Source: Sandaracinus amylolyticus
GTDB taxonomy: Bacteria > Myxococcota_A > Polyangia > Polyangiales > Sandaracinaceae
DNA length: 64,000 nt
Assembly: GCF_000737325.1 (NCBI RefSeq)
Contig: NZ_CP011125.1
Location: forward strand, 2,542,001 to 2,606,000
Reading direction: 5' to 3'
In this document: piece after piece, positions 29,960-38,144 of the stretch
Layout: every line of letters begins with the position of its first letter
Position numbering within the stretch: the stretch's first letter is position 1
Notes under the pieces: generated by a model
What the model was told of the DNA's origin: nothing
Seen by the model: the letters and a program-made list of their open reading frames with translations, nothing else
The model's database searches: none
Position numbers and translations under genes: made by a program

Positions 29960-31245
29960 TGCGCATCACGCGACGCCGCGCCCTCGCGGCGCTGGGCATC
30001 GGAGGCGGCGCGGCCGCGCTCTTCCCGTGGCTCGCACGTCGCGCGCTCGCGGGCGGCGCGCCGCGACGGCTGGTCCTCTTCTTCACGCCGCACGGCACGG
30101 TGTGGGATCGCTGGCGCCCGACGGGCGGCGAGACCGACTTCGCGTTCTCGCCGATCCTCGCGCCGATCGAGCGCCACCGCGAGCGCCTCGTGATCGTCGA
30201 CGGCGTGCGGATGGAGAGCGGCACCGAGTACTACATCCCGCACACGTACACGATGCCGCTCCTCTGGACCGGCTCGCCGATCGACACGAGCGCCGGGATG
30301 TTCTGCCGCGACGATCACGGCGGTCGGTGCTTCGGCTGGAACACCGGCGTCTCCGTCGATCAGCACATCGCGTCGCGCCTGCCCTCGACGACGCCGTACC
30401 GCACGATCGAGCTCGGCTTCCGCTGCGGCGGCGCGCACCCCGCGTCGCGCATGATCTACACCGGCGCGTCGATGCCGAAGACGCCGGTCGACGATCCGCG
30501 CCGTGCGTGGACGACGCTCTTCGGGTCGGTGATGACCGACGCCGACGCGATCCGCCGTCGCAGCGTGCTCGACACGGTGCACAAGGACTTCGCGACGCGG
30601 CGCGCGCGGCTCTCGAGCTCGGATCGTGCGCGCCTCGACGCGCATGCGAGCGCGCTCGAGGAGCTCGAGCGCACGCTGGTCCCGCCGAGCGCGGTCTGCG
30701 ATCGACCGACGGAGCCCACGTTCGACGACGAGACCGCGATCGATCGCCAGTCCGATCTGCTCGCGGCGGCGCTCGGATGCGGGCTCACCGACGTCGCGAG
30801 CTTCCAGCTGCGCATCGCCGACAACGACAACAGCCTCTACCCCTGGACCGGCCTCGCGAGCGGCGGGCATCACACGCTGAGCCACGACTCGGGACCCGAC
30901 GCGCAGGCGACGCTCGCGGCGCTCTACACCTGGTACAGCGACCGCTTCGCGTACCTGCTCGATCGGCTCGCGGCGACGCCCGACGTCGACGGCACGTCGG
31001 TGCTCGACAACACGCTGGTGATCTGGGGCAGCGAGCTCGGTCGCGCGTGGGATCACGACATCAGCAACATCCCGTTCGTCCTCGCGGGCGGCGCGGTGCG
31101 CGGCGGTCGGTACCTGCGCGTGAGCGACATGCAGCTCAACCGCGTGCTGGTCACGGCGTGCCACGCGATGGGCCTGAACGACGTCGAGACCTACGGCTCG
31201 CTCGATCGCGGCGCGGGCGCGCTGCCCGGCGTGCTCGGCGCGTAG
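29956..31245 (+). CDS. DUF1552 (Tat-exported) protein
   Basis: 429 residues. The N terminus TRRRALAALGIGGGAA, then a hydrophobic stretch and LARRALAGG, is a twin-arginine signal, so the protein is exported folded. The rest is the DUF1552 domain (RLVLFFTPHGTVWDRW; LVIVDGVRM; HTYTMPLLWTG; NTLVIWGSELGR; GGRYLRVSDMQLNRVL), related to sulfatase-like and DUF1501 folds. It is coupled to the DUF1592 lipoprotein by a 4-bp overlap; the ATG at 29959 is a second possible start. The last 55 bp overlap the 3' end of the convergent glycosyltransferase gene. Confidence 0.93.
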   Translation: MMRITRRRALAALGIGGGAAALFPWLARRALAGGAPRRLVLFFTPHGTVWDRWRPTGGETDFAFSPILAPIERHRERLVIVDGVRMESGTEYYIPHTYTMPLLWTGSPIDTSAGMFCRDDHGGRCFGWNTGVSVDQHIASRLPSTTPYRTIELGFRCGGAHPASRMIYTGASMPKTPVDDPRRAWTTLFGSVMTDADAIRRRSVLDTVHKDFATRRARLSSSDRARLDAHASALEELERTLVPPSAVCDRPTEPTFDDETAIDRQSDLLAAALGCGLTDVASFQLRIADNDNSLYPWTGLASGGHHTLSHDSGPDAQATLAALYTWYSDRFAYLLDRLAATPDVDGTSVLDNTLVIWGSELGRAWDHDISNIPFVLAGGAVRGGRYLRVSDMQLNRVLVTACHAMGLNDVETYGSLDRGAGALPGVLGA

Positions 31246-32738
31246 GGCGGCTCGAGCGAGCCCACGCGCAGCGCCTCGGGCAGCGCGGGCAGCGCGAGAT
31301 CGCTGCGCGCCCACACGTCGTAGTAGCGCTGGTGGTGCTGCCGCACGCGGCCGAGGAACGTGTACGGCTCGCGCAACGACGCGAACACCGCGCGATCCAT
31401 CTCGTAGAACGGCGCGCGCGCGTGGGGATCCTCGACGGTGAGCACCACGAGATCGGGCCGCTCGGGCACCACGTCGCGCGGATCGAGATCGCGCCCTCCG
31501 GGGTGCGGCTGCGTGAGCGCGCGCGGATGGATCTCGGCGACGTGCACGTGCGCGCCGACGAAGTACGCGAGCACGCCCGCGTCGCGCGTCACGAGCCACG
31601 CGCCCTCGGGCAGCTGCGCGCCGAGCGATCGCATCGCGCGTTCCGCCGCGTTGCGGGGCTGGGCGGAGTGCGCGACGTCGGCGGCGCGCACCACGCGTGC
31701 CCACGGCGTGACCGGCAGCAGCACGAGGTCCGCCGCGATCACCAGCGCGGTGATGCGCGTCATCGGCAGGCGCACCCGCGCGAGCGCACCGGCGAAGAGC
31801 GACCACGCGAGCGCGAGCGGCGCGAGCAGGAGACGCCCGCCCGGCATCCACATGTCGACCGAGAACGCGACCGCGACCAGCAGGATGACCAGCGAGCCCA
31901 CGGCCGTCGCGGCGACGCGCGCCCCGGTGCGCCACGCGAGCACTTGGCCGAAAAACGCAATTCCGAGCCCGATCATCCAGAATCCGCCATCGGGCCGGAG
32001 GTACGCGACGTCGAACGCGAGCCGCTCCGCGAGCGGCTTCCCTGCTTTCGCGGCGAACGTGTTCGGCACGAGCGAGCCGTACTGCACGATCCGGAAGAGC
32101 GTGATCGCCGCGAGCGTCACCGCGCCCGCACCGCCGATCGCCCAGTGCTCGGGCTTCGAGATCCCGCGCGCGAGATCGAGCGTCGCGAGCACCGCGACGA
32201 CCGCCGCGCCCTCGGGCCGAAGCGCGATCGTCGCGATCGCGAAGAGCGCCCCGAGGCCCCGCTGCTCCGCGACCACCGCCCACGTCGTGCCGAGCACCGC
32301 CGCGAGGAAGAGGCTGCTCTCGAGCCCGTTGGTCGTGACCACCGCGAGGTGCGGATCGAGCGCGAGCCCGAAGGGCGCGAGCAGCGCGACCGCGGAGACC
32401 CGACCATCGCGATCGCGCGCGACCTCGTTCGCGAGGGCGGCGCTGGCGAACACCGAGAGCACGCCGCCGACGAGACCGGCGCTGATCATCGTCGCGTGGA
32501 GCGACACGCCGGCGCGCGACGCGAGCGCGAGCATCAGCGTCCACAGCAGGTTCGTGAAGCCTTCGATCGGCGGCTGCCCCGCGTCGTAGACGAGCCCGTG
32601 ACCGAGCGCGAAGCTGCGCGCGTAGCGCGCGGAGATCCACGCGTCGTCGACGACCGAGGGCGCGGTCGGCCACGCGAGCACGAGCAGCACGGCCGCCGCG
32701 AGCAACGTCGCGATCGCGAACGTGCGCTGGGTGATCAC
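31191..32738 (-). CDS. GT-C family membrane glycosyltransferase
   Basis: 515 residues from a GTG at 32738. About ten hydrophobic segments follow an N-terminal helix. The first outer loop has VVDDAWISARYARSFALGHG and then QPPIEGFTNLLWT: the paired Asp and the EGFTN motif are typical of polyprenyl-phosphate-sugar-using GT-C enzymes related to AftB and to bacterial O-mannosyl/arabinosyl transferases. It would act at the outer face of the inner membrane. The start overlaps the TGA of the M24 gene (GTGA), so it is the last gene of a four-gene operon. Its 3' end runs 55 bp into the convergent DUF1552 gene (31191-31245). Confidence 0.86.
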   Translation of the reverse strand: MITQRTFAIATLLAAAVLLVLAWPTAPSVVDDAWISARYARSFALGHGLVYDAGQPPIEGFTNLLWTLMLALASRAGVSLHATMISAGLVGGVLSVFASAALANEVARDRDGRVSAVALLAPFGLALDPHLAVVTTNGLESSLFLAAVLGTTWAVVAEQRGLGALFAIATIALRPEGAAVVAVLATLDLARGISKPEHWAIGGAGAVTLAAITLFRIVQYGSLVPNTFAAKAGKPLAERLAFDVAYLRPDGGFWMIGLGIAFFGQVLAWRTGARVAATAVGSLVILLVAVAFSVDMWMPGGRLLLAPLALAWSLFAGALARVRLPMTRITALVIAADLVLLPVTPWARVVRAADVAHSAQPRNAAERAMRSLGAQLPEGAWLVTRDAGVLAYFVGAHVHVAEIHPRALTQPHPGGRDLDPRDVVPERPDLVVLTVEDPHARAPFYEMDRAVFASLREPYTFLGRVRQHHQRYYDVWARSDLALPALPEALRVGSLEPPYAPSTPGSAPAPRSSEP

Positions 32739-33943
32739 GTCCCGCCGCGCGCGACCACGCGGATCGCGTCCTGCCCCGGATCGAGCACCACGACGTCGTC
32801 GCGCTCGCGCATCACGCTCGCGCTGGCGCGCACCCCGAGCTCCTCGCGGTACACGCCGGGATGCACCGACCACGCGAGCCCCGGGAGCACCTCGCGCGTG
32901 TCGTGGATCTCGAACGCGTCGAACGTGCAGCCCTCGCCCGAGAACGGCACGCGACCGAGGTGGTGCCCGGTGCGGTGCGCGACGTGGCCCGCGTCGCCCG
33001 TGCGCGCGAGGACGGCGCGCGCGTGCTCGTCGACCTCGAAGCCGAGCAGTCGTGCGCCGCGCCGTGCGCGCTCGCGCACGAGATCGATCGCGGCCTCGCG
33101 CGCCCCGCGTGCCGCGGCGAACGTGCTCGCCGCCTCGCGCGTGACCTCGTCCATCGCGAGGACGATGCCGCGATGCGCGAACGGAGTGGAGCGCTGGTCC
33201 TCGCGCGCGACCAGCTCGATCAGCACGACGTCGCGCGGCACGATGCGCCGATCGCGCTCGCCCGAGCGCTGGTGTCGCTCGCGCGCGTGCCGGGCGCTCG
33301 TGACGATCGTCGGATGCCCGAGCACGAGCCCGCGCGTCCGGATCGCCTCGTCGGCGCGCGCGCGGATCTCGCTCTCGAGCGGCGTGCGCTGGGTCGCGAG
33401 CATCGCGACGAGCTCGGCGTCGACCTCGACGAGCTTCGCGAGGGTGCGCGCGTGGCTCGCGCGCTGCGCCGCGCTCCACGGCGCGAGGAAGCGATTGACG
33501 AGGTCCGCGCTCGACACGACGCGCGGTCCGTAGCTGCGCACGAGCTCGACGGTGCCCGCGTCGACGCGCGAGAGATCGGGATTGCCCCCGATGTCCTGGT
33601 GCTCCATCGCGATCGCGCCGCGGCGCGGGAGCGTCCGCTCGAGCTGCGCGCGCAGCGAGCCCCACGCGTCGTAGCGCAGCTCGTCGCCGGGCAGCTCGCC
33701 GAACGACTCGACGTCGATCGCGTGCGCGATCAGCGCGGGCATGCCGTCGGCGGGCACCCAATAGAAGAAGCGGCGCATCGGCGCGACGTGCTCGAGCCCG
33801 AGCGCGCGCACGGCGATGCCGTTCTGCCCGCGATGGTCGTAGAGCAGCCAGCCCTCGAGCCGCGCATCGCGCAGCGCGAGCTGGATCTCGCCGAGGCGCG
33901 CCGCGATCGTCCCGCCGGTCTCGCTCTCCTCGCCCGCGCTCAT
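32735..33943 (-). CDS. M24-fold (Xaa-Pro aminopeptidase/creatinase-like) protein lacking metal ligands
   Basis: 402 residues. The N-terminal creatinase-like domain (LYDHRGQNGIAVRALGL; WVPADGMPALIAHAIDVE) and the C-terminal pita-bread fold are clear. Active M24 peptidases use two Asp, one His and two Glu to hold metals. Here the first Asp region reads VLIELVARED, the second has no matching Asp (STPFAHRGIVL), the first Glu position reads SVHPGVY and the last GVRASASV. Only the TGHHLG histidine is left. It is therefore probably not a metallopeptidase; a metal-free activity like that of creatinase, or a binding role, is possible. It starts 5 bp after the rhodanese gene and overlaps the glycosyltransferase downstream. 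Confidence 0.88.
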   Translation of the reverse strand: MSAGEESETGGTIAARLGEIQLALRDARLEGWLLYDHRGQNGIAVRALGLEHVAPMRRFFYWVPADGMPALIAHAIDVESFGELPGDELRYDAWGSLRAQLERTLPRRGAIAMEHQDIGGNPDLSRVDAGTVELVRSYGPRVVSSADLVNRFLAPWSAAQRASHARTLAKLVEVDAELVAMLATQRTPLESEIRARADEAIRTRGLVLGHPTIVTSARHARERHQRSGERDRRIVPRDVVLIELVAREDQRSTPFAHRGIVLAMDEVTREAASTFAAARGAREAAIDLVRERARRGARLLGFEVDEHARAVLARTGDAGHVAHRTGHHLGRVPFSGEGCTFDAFEIHDTREVLPGLAWSVHPGVYREELGVRASASVMRERDDVVVLDPGQDAIRVVARGGT

Positions 33944-33948
33944 CGTCG

Positions 33949-35373
33949 TCAGGGCACGTGCCCGACGTGCTCGACGCTCACCCGACCGCGTCGATCGAAC
34001 GTGAGGTCGTAGATGGGAAGACCCTTCGCGAGACGCCCGAGCGTCGCCATGAGGCGCACCTGCGAGAGCGCGCTCATCTCCGTGAGCAGCGCCTCGCGAC
34101 GGCTCGCGTCGATCGGCACGAGATCGCCCTGCTCGCAGAGGAAGCTCGCCGTCTCGAGGCGCAGCGCGTCCACGACCTGCGGGTGGTTCACGAACATCTG
34201 CGTGCCCATGCCCTTCGGCGACACCAGCGGGACCGGCGTGTACGAGCGCAGCTCGTCGTGCACGCGCACGTTCACGACGGCGCCCTCCTGATGACCGCCG
34301 GGGAGCGGCACGAACTCGACGTCGGCCGCGCCGTTCCAGCGCAGTCGATGGAACGCGCGCAGCACGTCGCGCACGAGCTGCGGGCGCGCCTCGTATTGGG
34401 CGTGCTCCTGCATCATCAGCTTGAGGTGCCCGCACCCTACGTGCGGCGGCTGCACCGAGTACTCGAGCAGGAGCTCGCGCACCGGCTCGGGCGGACGCTC
34501 GAAGAACCGGCGCCACTGCATCGTCTCGTCGATGCCGTCGAGCGCTTCGTCGAACCGGCGATCGCCGCGCAGCGCCGCGATCATCGTGTTCGCTGCGTGC
34601 ACGTCGCCGTGCATGTAGAAGCGGCCGAAGGTGTCGACGCGGCGCGCGAGCAGCTCCGCCACCTCACCGGCGCGTAGCTCGCGCCCGATGACGCGCTCGA
34701 GCGCGTGCAGCGCGAGCAGCAGCTCGCCGGAGTCGCCGCCCGGCGTGCCGATCACGCCGGTCTCGTCGCGCCCGTCGACGCACGAGAGCCGACCGTGAAG
34801 CAGGAGCGACGCCATCTTCACCCAGCGCACGGTGAGCGGATCGCCGACGTGCTCGCGCACCGCGTCGATGCCGAGCGGACCCGGGCGCGCAGGGACGTCG
34901 GAGACGTCGCGCAGCACGTCCCGCCGGGCGAGGATCGAGGAGTCGCGCGACACCGCGAAGCCGAGCGAGCGCCACGCGACCATGCCGCCGATCATCGACG
35001 CGACGAAGCGCATCCCCGCGACCTCGAGCTCGCGCGCGAGCGGGCCCGAGCGCTCGCCGGCGCGCGAGACGAGGACGATCTTCGCGTCGCGATCGAGGCG
35101 CTCGACGAGCGAGCCCACTCGGCTCGCGGGGATCCAGTCGCAGCCCGGGATGTGACCGAGCGGGCCGACGAGCTCGTCGGGCTCGCGCACGTCGATCACG
35201 CGCACCGCGCGGCCTTGTCGCGCGACGAACTCGGGCCAGAGCAGCGGAAAGCCGTTCGGCGAGCGCTCGACGCTGGAGATCCAGTTCGCGCGCAGCATGC
35301 GCTCCTCGGGGGGCGCGGCGCCGATCGGTGGAACCAGGTGGTCGAGCGCTCCGCTCTCGTTCGCGTCGCTCAT
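33949..35373 (-). CDS. rhodanese-domain protein with Ser at the active site and a second, unassigned domain
   Basis: 474 residues. Residues about 40-140 are a rhodanese domain (VIDVREPDELVGPLGHIPG), but the catalytic loop reads LVSRAGERSG, with S103 where sulfurtransferases have Cys, so it should not carry persulfide. Residues about 175-474 are not a family I can name. They include SCVDGRDETG (C198, D200, R202), the C-x-D-x-R arrangement of beta-type carbonic anhydrases; possible further ligands are H255 (FYMHGDVHAAN) or H311/C314 (PHVGCGH). The later spacing does not fit the classic family, so this is only a lead. The ATG overlaps the acyltransferase stop (ATGA). Second gene of the operon. 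Confidence 0.85.
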   Translation of the reverse strand: MSDANESGALDHLVPPIGAAPPEERMLRANWISSVERSPNGFPLLWPEFVARQGRAVRVIDVREPDELVGPLGHIPGCDWIPASRVGSLVERLDRDAKIVLVSRAGERSGPLARELEVAGMRFVASMIGGMVAWRSLGFAVSRDSSILARRDVLRDVSDVPARPGPLGIDAVREHVGDPLTVRWVKMASLLLHGRLSCVDGRDETGVIGTPGGDSGELLLALHALERVIGRELRAGEVAELLARRVDTFGRFYMHGDVHAANTMIAALRGDRRFDEALDGIDETMQWRRFFERPPEPVRELLLEYSVQPPHVGCGHLKLMMQEHAQYEARPQLVRDVLRAFHRLRWNGAADVEFVPLPGGHQEGAVVNVRVHDELRSYTPVPLVSPKGMGTQMFVNHPQVVDALRLETASFLCEQGDLVPIDASRREALLTEMSALSQVRLMATLGRLAKGLPIYDLTFDRRGRVSVEHVGHVP

Positions 35374-36218
35374 CGATCCTCCTGGGGCTCCGCGCTGGCC
35401 TCGGGCGGCACGGCCGTCTCGGGCAGCACAGCGGCGGGCTCGGGTAAGGCAGGGCGCGCGCGATCACCGAGCGCGTCGATCGACGCGCGGCGGCTGCGCT
35501 CGACGAGCGACTGCACGTGACCTCGCACTTCGTCCTCGAAGCCGCGTCGCACGGACGGCATCTCGAGCGGCTCGCCGATCGACACCCACGCCGGCGTGCG
35601 AGGACGCGCGAGGAACGCACGCACGTGCGCGCCGAGGCTGCCGTCGGCGTACTCGTGGCCCGGCGTGTACGCGATGCCCACCGGCACGACGTCGACCTGC
35701 AGGCCCGCGGCAGCGCTGAACGCGCCGCCCTTGAACGGACGGACCTCGTCGCCCGCGAAGGTGGTGCCCTCGGGGAACACGATGACGGTGCGCTTCGCCT
35801 CGAGCAGCGCGCGCATCTGACGGATCGCGGCGGCCCCACTGCGGCGATCGCCGCGATCGACGAACACGGTGCCGATGCGGTGCGCGCCGCGCCCGACGAT
35901 CGGCGCGCGCGAGACCTTGTGGTTCGCGAGGAAGTGACCGCCGAAGAGCGAGAGCAGCGTGACGATGTCGAGCGGTGTGCGGTGGTTCGCGACGATCAGC
36001 CGACCGCGCTCGGACGAGAGCGAGGGCTCGCCGTGCACGAGCGTGGGATCGAGCCCGACGATGCTGCGCATCCCGCGCGCCCAGCGCAGCTTCCAGTCGT
36101 CGATGACCGCGTCACGATCGCGCGAGAAGCGCTCGATGACGCCGGCGCACGAGAGCACCCACGAGGTCCAAGCGGCGACGCGGACGAGGCGCGACTGGCG
36201 GCGAATGAGCGTGAGCAT
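35370..36218 (-). CDS. 1-acyl-sn-glycerol-3-phosphate acyltransferase-like protein
   Basis: 282 residues from the ATG at 36218 (MLTLIRRQSRL), with a hydrophobic segment near the N terminus that would dock it on the inner membrane. The PlsC motifs are present: NHRTPLD (H-x4-D), FVDRGDRRSG, FPEGTT and VVPVGIAYTP. It would acylate a glycerolipid or related acceptor. A Pro/Ala/Glu-rich tail of about 35 residues is extra to the family. It is the first of four coupled genes (acyltransferase, rhodanese-like, M24-like, GT-C), which suggests a lipid-linked product. An earlier in-frame ATG at 36302 is possible but adds an unusual N terminus. Confidence 0.92.
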   Translation of the reverse strand: MLTLIRRQSRLVRVAAWTSWVLSCAGVIERFSRDRDAVIDDWKLRWARGMRSIVGLDPTLVHGEPSLSSERGRLIVANHRTPLDIVTLLSLFGGHFLANHKVSRAPIVGRGAHRIGTVFVDRGDRRSGAAAIRQMRALLEAKRTVIVFPEGTTFAGDEVRPFKGGAFSAAAGLQVDVVPVGIAYTPGHEYADGSLGAHVRAFLARPRTPAWVSIGEPLEMPSVRRGFEDEVRGHVQSLVERSRRASIDALGDRARPALPEPAAVLPETAVPPEASAEPQEDR

Positions 36219-36308
36219 CGCTGAGAGGTGGGCATCGTCGCACGGTGAGGCGGGATCGGCGAGGTCTCGGCGCGGGCGCAGGCTCGAGAGCGCGCTCGTC
36301 ACTCGCGA

Positions 36309-36719
36309 TCACGAAGCGGGCAGGACCTCGATCGGGGCGCTCGCTTCCACCACCAGCGCGCGGCAGTGGCCGGCTTCGCACTCGAAGCCGTCGATGCGCA
36401 CGCGCATCACCGCGGTGCCCGCGGTGCGCGCGACGATCGGCACGCGGAATCGGAGCTCGCCGCTCGCGTCCTCCGCGTCGCCGCGCGTCAGCCTGCCGCG
36501 CACGACCTCGATCGCGCTGCCTTCGCTGCTCGGCGTGATCAGCATCGGGCGACCGGCGCGCTCGCCGGCGCGGACTCGCACGATCACTTCCGCGCGCGCT
36601 CCGACCGCGATGCGCGCGGGTGGATCCAGCGCGACCTCGATCGCCGGCGCCGACTGCGCGCGCGCCACGAACGTCGCGATCGAGATCGCGAGCACGAGGG
36701 CAGCGGCGAGGGGGCGCAC
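36309..36719 (-). CDS. small secreted protein, Ig-like beta fold
   Basis: 136 residues. A clear signal peptide (LAAALVLAISIATFVARAQS) is followed by a beta-rich domain with alternating hydrophobic strands (IEVALDPPARIAVGARAEV and GTAVMRVRIDGFECEAGHC) and a possible disulfide between the two cysteines in FECEAGHC. This looks like a bacterial Ig-like or chaperone-usher-adjacent domain but no family is certain. It is divergent from the thioesterase gene, with about 38 bp between starts. Function unknown. Confidence 0.8.
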   Translation of the reverse strand: MRPLAAALVLAISIATFVARAQSAPAIEVALDPPARIAVGARAEVIVRVRAGERAGRPMLITPSSEGSAIEVVRGRLTRGDAEDASGELRFRVPIVARTAGTAVMRVRIDGFECEAGHCRALVVEASAPIEVLPAS

Positions 36720-36757
36720 GCGACGGATATACCGCGACGACGTGCTACTACGCTCGC

Positions 36758-37237
36758 GTGAGCCACGAAGGAACGCCCCCGCCTCGTTCTCCGCGCGCGT
36801 CGTACACCGAGATGACGGAGCTCGTGCTGCCGCAGCACTCGAACGCGATCGGGAGCGCGTTCGGCGGCACCGTGCTCGCCTGGATGGACGTGTGCGCTGC
36901 GATCGCCGCGCAGCGCCACTGCGGGCGCGTCGCGGTCACGGCCGCGATCGACAACGTGAAGTTCCTCGCGCCCATGCGGGTCGGCGACGTCGTCGTCCTC
37001 GCGGCGCGCGTGAACGCGGCGTTCTCGAGCTCGGTCGAGGTCGAGATCGAGGTGCAGGTCGAGGATCGCGCGACGATGCACCGCCGCCTCTGCGTCGATG
37101 CGTTCATGACCTTCGTGTGCGTCGACGAGACGGGCAAGGCGGTGAAGGTCCCGCCGCTCCTCTGCGAGACCGCGGACGACGAGCGGCGCGCGAAGGAAGC
37201 CGCAGCGCGCAGGGCGCGGAGGCTCGCGGAGCGGTGA
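36758..37237 (+). CDS. acyl-CoA thioesterase, hot-dog fold
   Basis: 159 residues from a GTG at 36758. The motif LPQHSNAIGSAFGGTVLAWMD is the signature of the YciA/BACH-type acyl-CoA thioesterases: the asparagine and the helix with GG and Asp form the active site. VKFLAPMRVGDVV and VEIEVQV strands follow. It cleaves acyl-CoA to free acid and CoA. A basic tail (AAARRARRLAER) ends the protein. An alternative start at the inner ATG (MTELVLPQ) is close to the motif, so the GTG is preferred. It leads the AraC gene by 5 bp. Confidence 0.9.
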   Translation: MSHEGTPPPRSPRASYTEMTELVLPQHSNAIGSAFGGTVLAWMDVCAAIAAQRHCGRVAVTAAIDNVKFLAPMRVGDVVVLAARVNAAFSSSVEVEIEVQVEDRATMHRRLCVDAFMTFVCVDETGKAVKVPPLLCETADDERRAKEAAARRARRLAER

Positions 37238-37242
37238 CGTCG

Positions 37243-38100
37243 ATGCGCGGTCCGCGGCCGGTGCGAGAGGCGCCCGCTTCTCGCGTCACGAGCATCACGG
37301 TCCATCGACCGAGCGCGCCGCTCGCGGATCTCGTCGAGCTCTTCTGGGCGGCCGACAGCTACGTCGCGCAGGCCCCGCGCGAGCGGGTGCTTCCGAGCGG
37401 CGCGCAGTCCCTCGTCATCCATCTCGACGAGCGCCCGCTGCGCATCTACGCCGGCGAGGACGCGACCGACGCGACCGACGTCCCGGGCGCGATCCTGTGC
37501 GGCGCGCGGCAGGCTCCGCTCGTGATCGACACCGCGCTCGGCCCCACCGTCGGCGTCGAGTTCAAGCCGGGGGGCGCGCGCCCGTTCTTCGACCTGCCCG
37601 CCGACGCGCTCACCGGCCAGGTCGTCTCGCTCGACGCGCTATGGGGCACGTCGGCGCGCGCGCTGCGCGAGCGGCTGATGGAGACGCCGTCGCCGCTCGC
37701 GCGGGCGCAGCTCCTCGAAGCGCTGCTGCTGCGCCGCCTGGATCGCTCGTTCGAGCTCGGCGCGGCGCTGCGCTTGTCGCTCGAGGCGTTCGAGCATCGC
37801 GAGCTCACGTCGGTGGCCGAAGTGAATCGCCGCACCGGCCTCTCGCCGAAGCGTCTCTTGGCGCTGTTCCGCGAGGAGATCGGCTTGAGCCCCAAGGCGT
37901 TCTGGCGGATCCGTCGGTTCCGGGCCGCGCTGCGCGATCTCGATCACGGCGCGCTCCGCGGCGCCGCGCTGGCCGCCGAGCACGGCTACTTCGATCAAGC
38001 GCACTTCGTGCGCGAGTTCCGCTCGCTCGCAGGATCGACGCCTCGCGAGTACCTGTCGGCCCGCGTCGTCGGCAGCGACCACGTCTCGGTCCTCCGGTAA
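37243..38100 (+). CDS. AraC-family transcriptional regulator (DUF6597-type sensor)
   Basis: 285 residues. The N-terminal half resembles the DUF6597 sensor of AraC proteins (PLADLVELFWAADSY; ERVLPSGAQSLVIHLDE; GVEFKPGGARPFF). The C-terminal pair of helix-turn-helices is typical (RRTGLSPKRLLALFREEIGL and AAEHGYFDQAHFVREFRSL, then PREYL). The DNA after the stop is A-rich (AAAAAGATCC), and 44 bp further the first ABC half-transporter starts, so they are probably one transcription unit. In Yersinia an AraC protein (YbtA) sits beside the ybtP/ybtQ pair; the same layout here is inference from organisation. Confidence 0.94.
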   Translation: MRGPRPVREAPASRVTSITVHRPSAPLADLVELFWAADSYVAQAPRERVLPSGAQSLVIHLDERPLRIYAGEDATDATDVPGAILCGARQAPLVIDTALGPTVGVEFKPGGARPFFDLPADALTGQVVSLDALWGTSARALRERLMETPSPLARAQLLEALLLRRLDRSFELGAALRLSLEAFEHRELTSVAEVNRRTGLSPKRLLALFREEIGLSPKAFWRIRRFRAALRDLDHGALRGAALAAEHGYFDQAHFVREFRSLAGSTPREYLSARVVGSDHVSVLR

Positions 38101-38144
38101 AAAGATCCAATACGCGATCGCCGTCGCGCGCTTGACTCGGCGGC

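Noticed and set aside
29940-33533. Very long open frame (over 1,100 codons) on the plus strand
   Set aside because: It runs antisense or out of frame to three real genes with motifs (DUF1552, GT-C, M24). In this very GC-rich DNA, stop codons are rare in other frames.
34390-34640. Phosphotransferase motif in the rhodanese-domain protein (MHGDVHAAN)
   Set aside because: It resembles the HxDxxxxN catalytic loop of aminoglycoside kinases, but no kinase N-lobe or following Asp motif is seen.
38100-38144. Promoter between the AraC gene and the first ABC gene (TTGACT)
   Set aside because: Only a -35-like word was seen without a matching -10; a single transcription unit is simpler.
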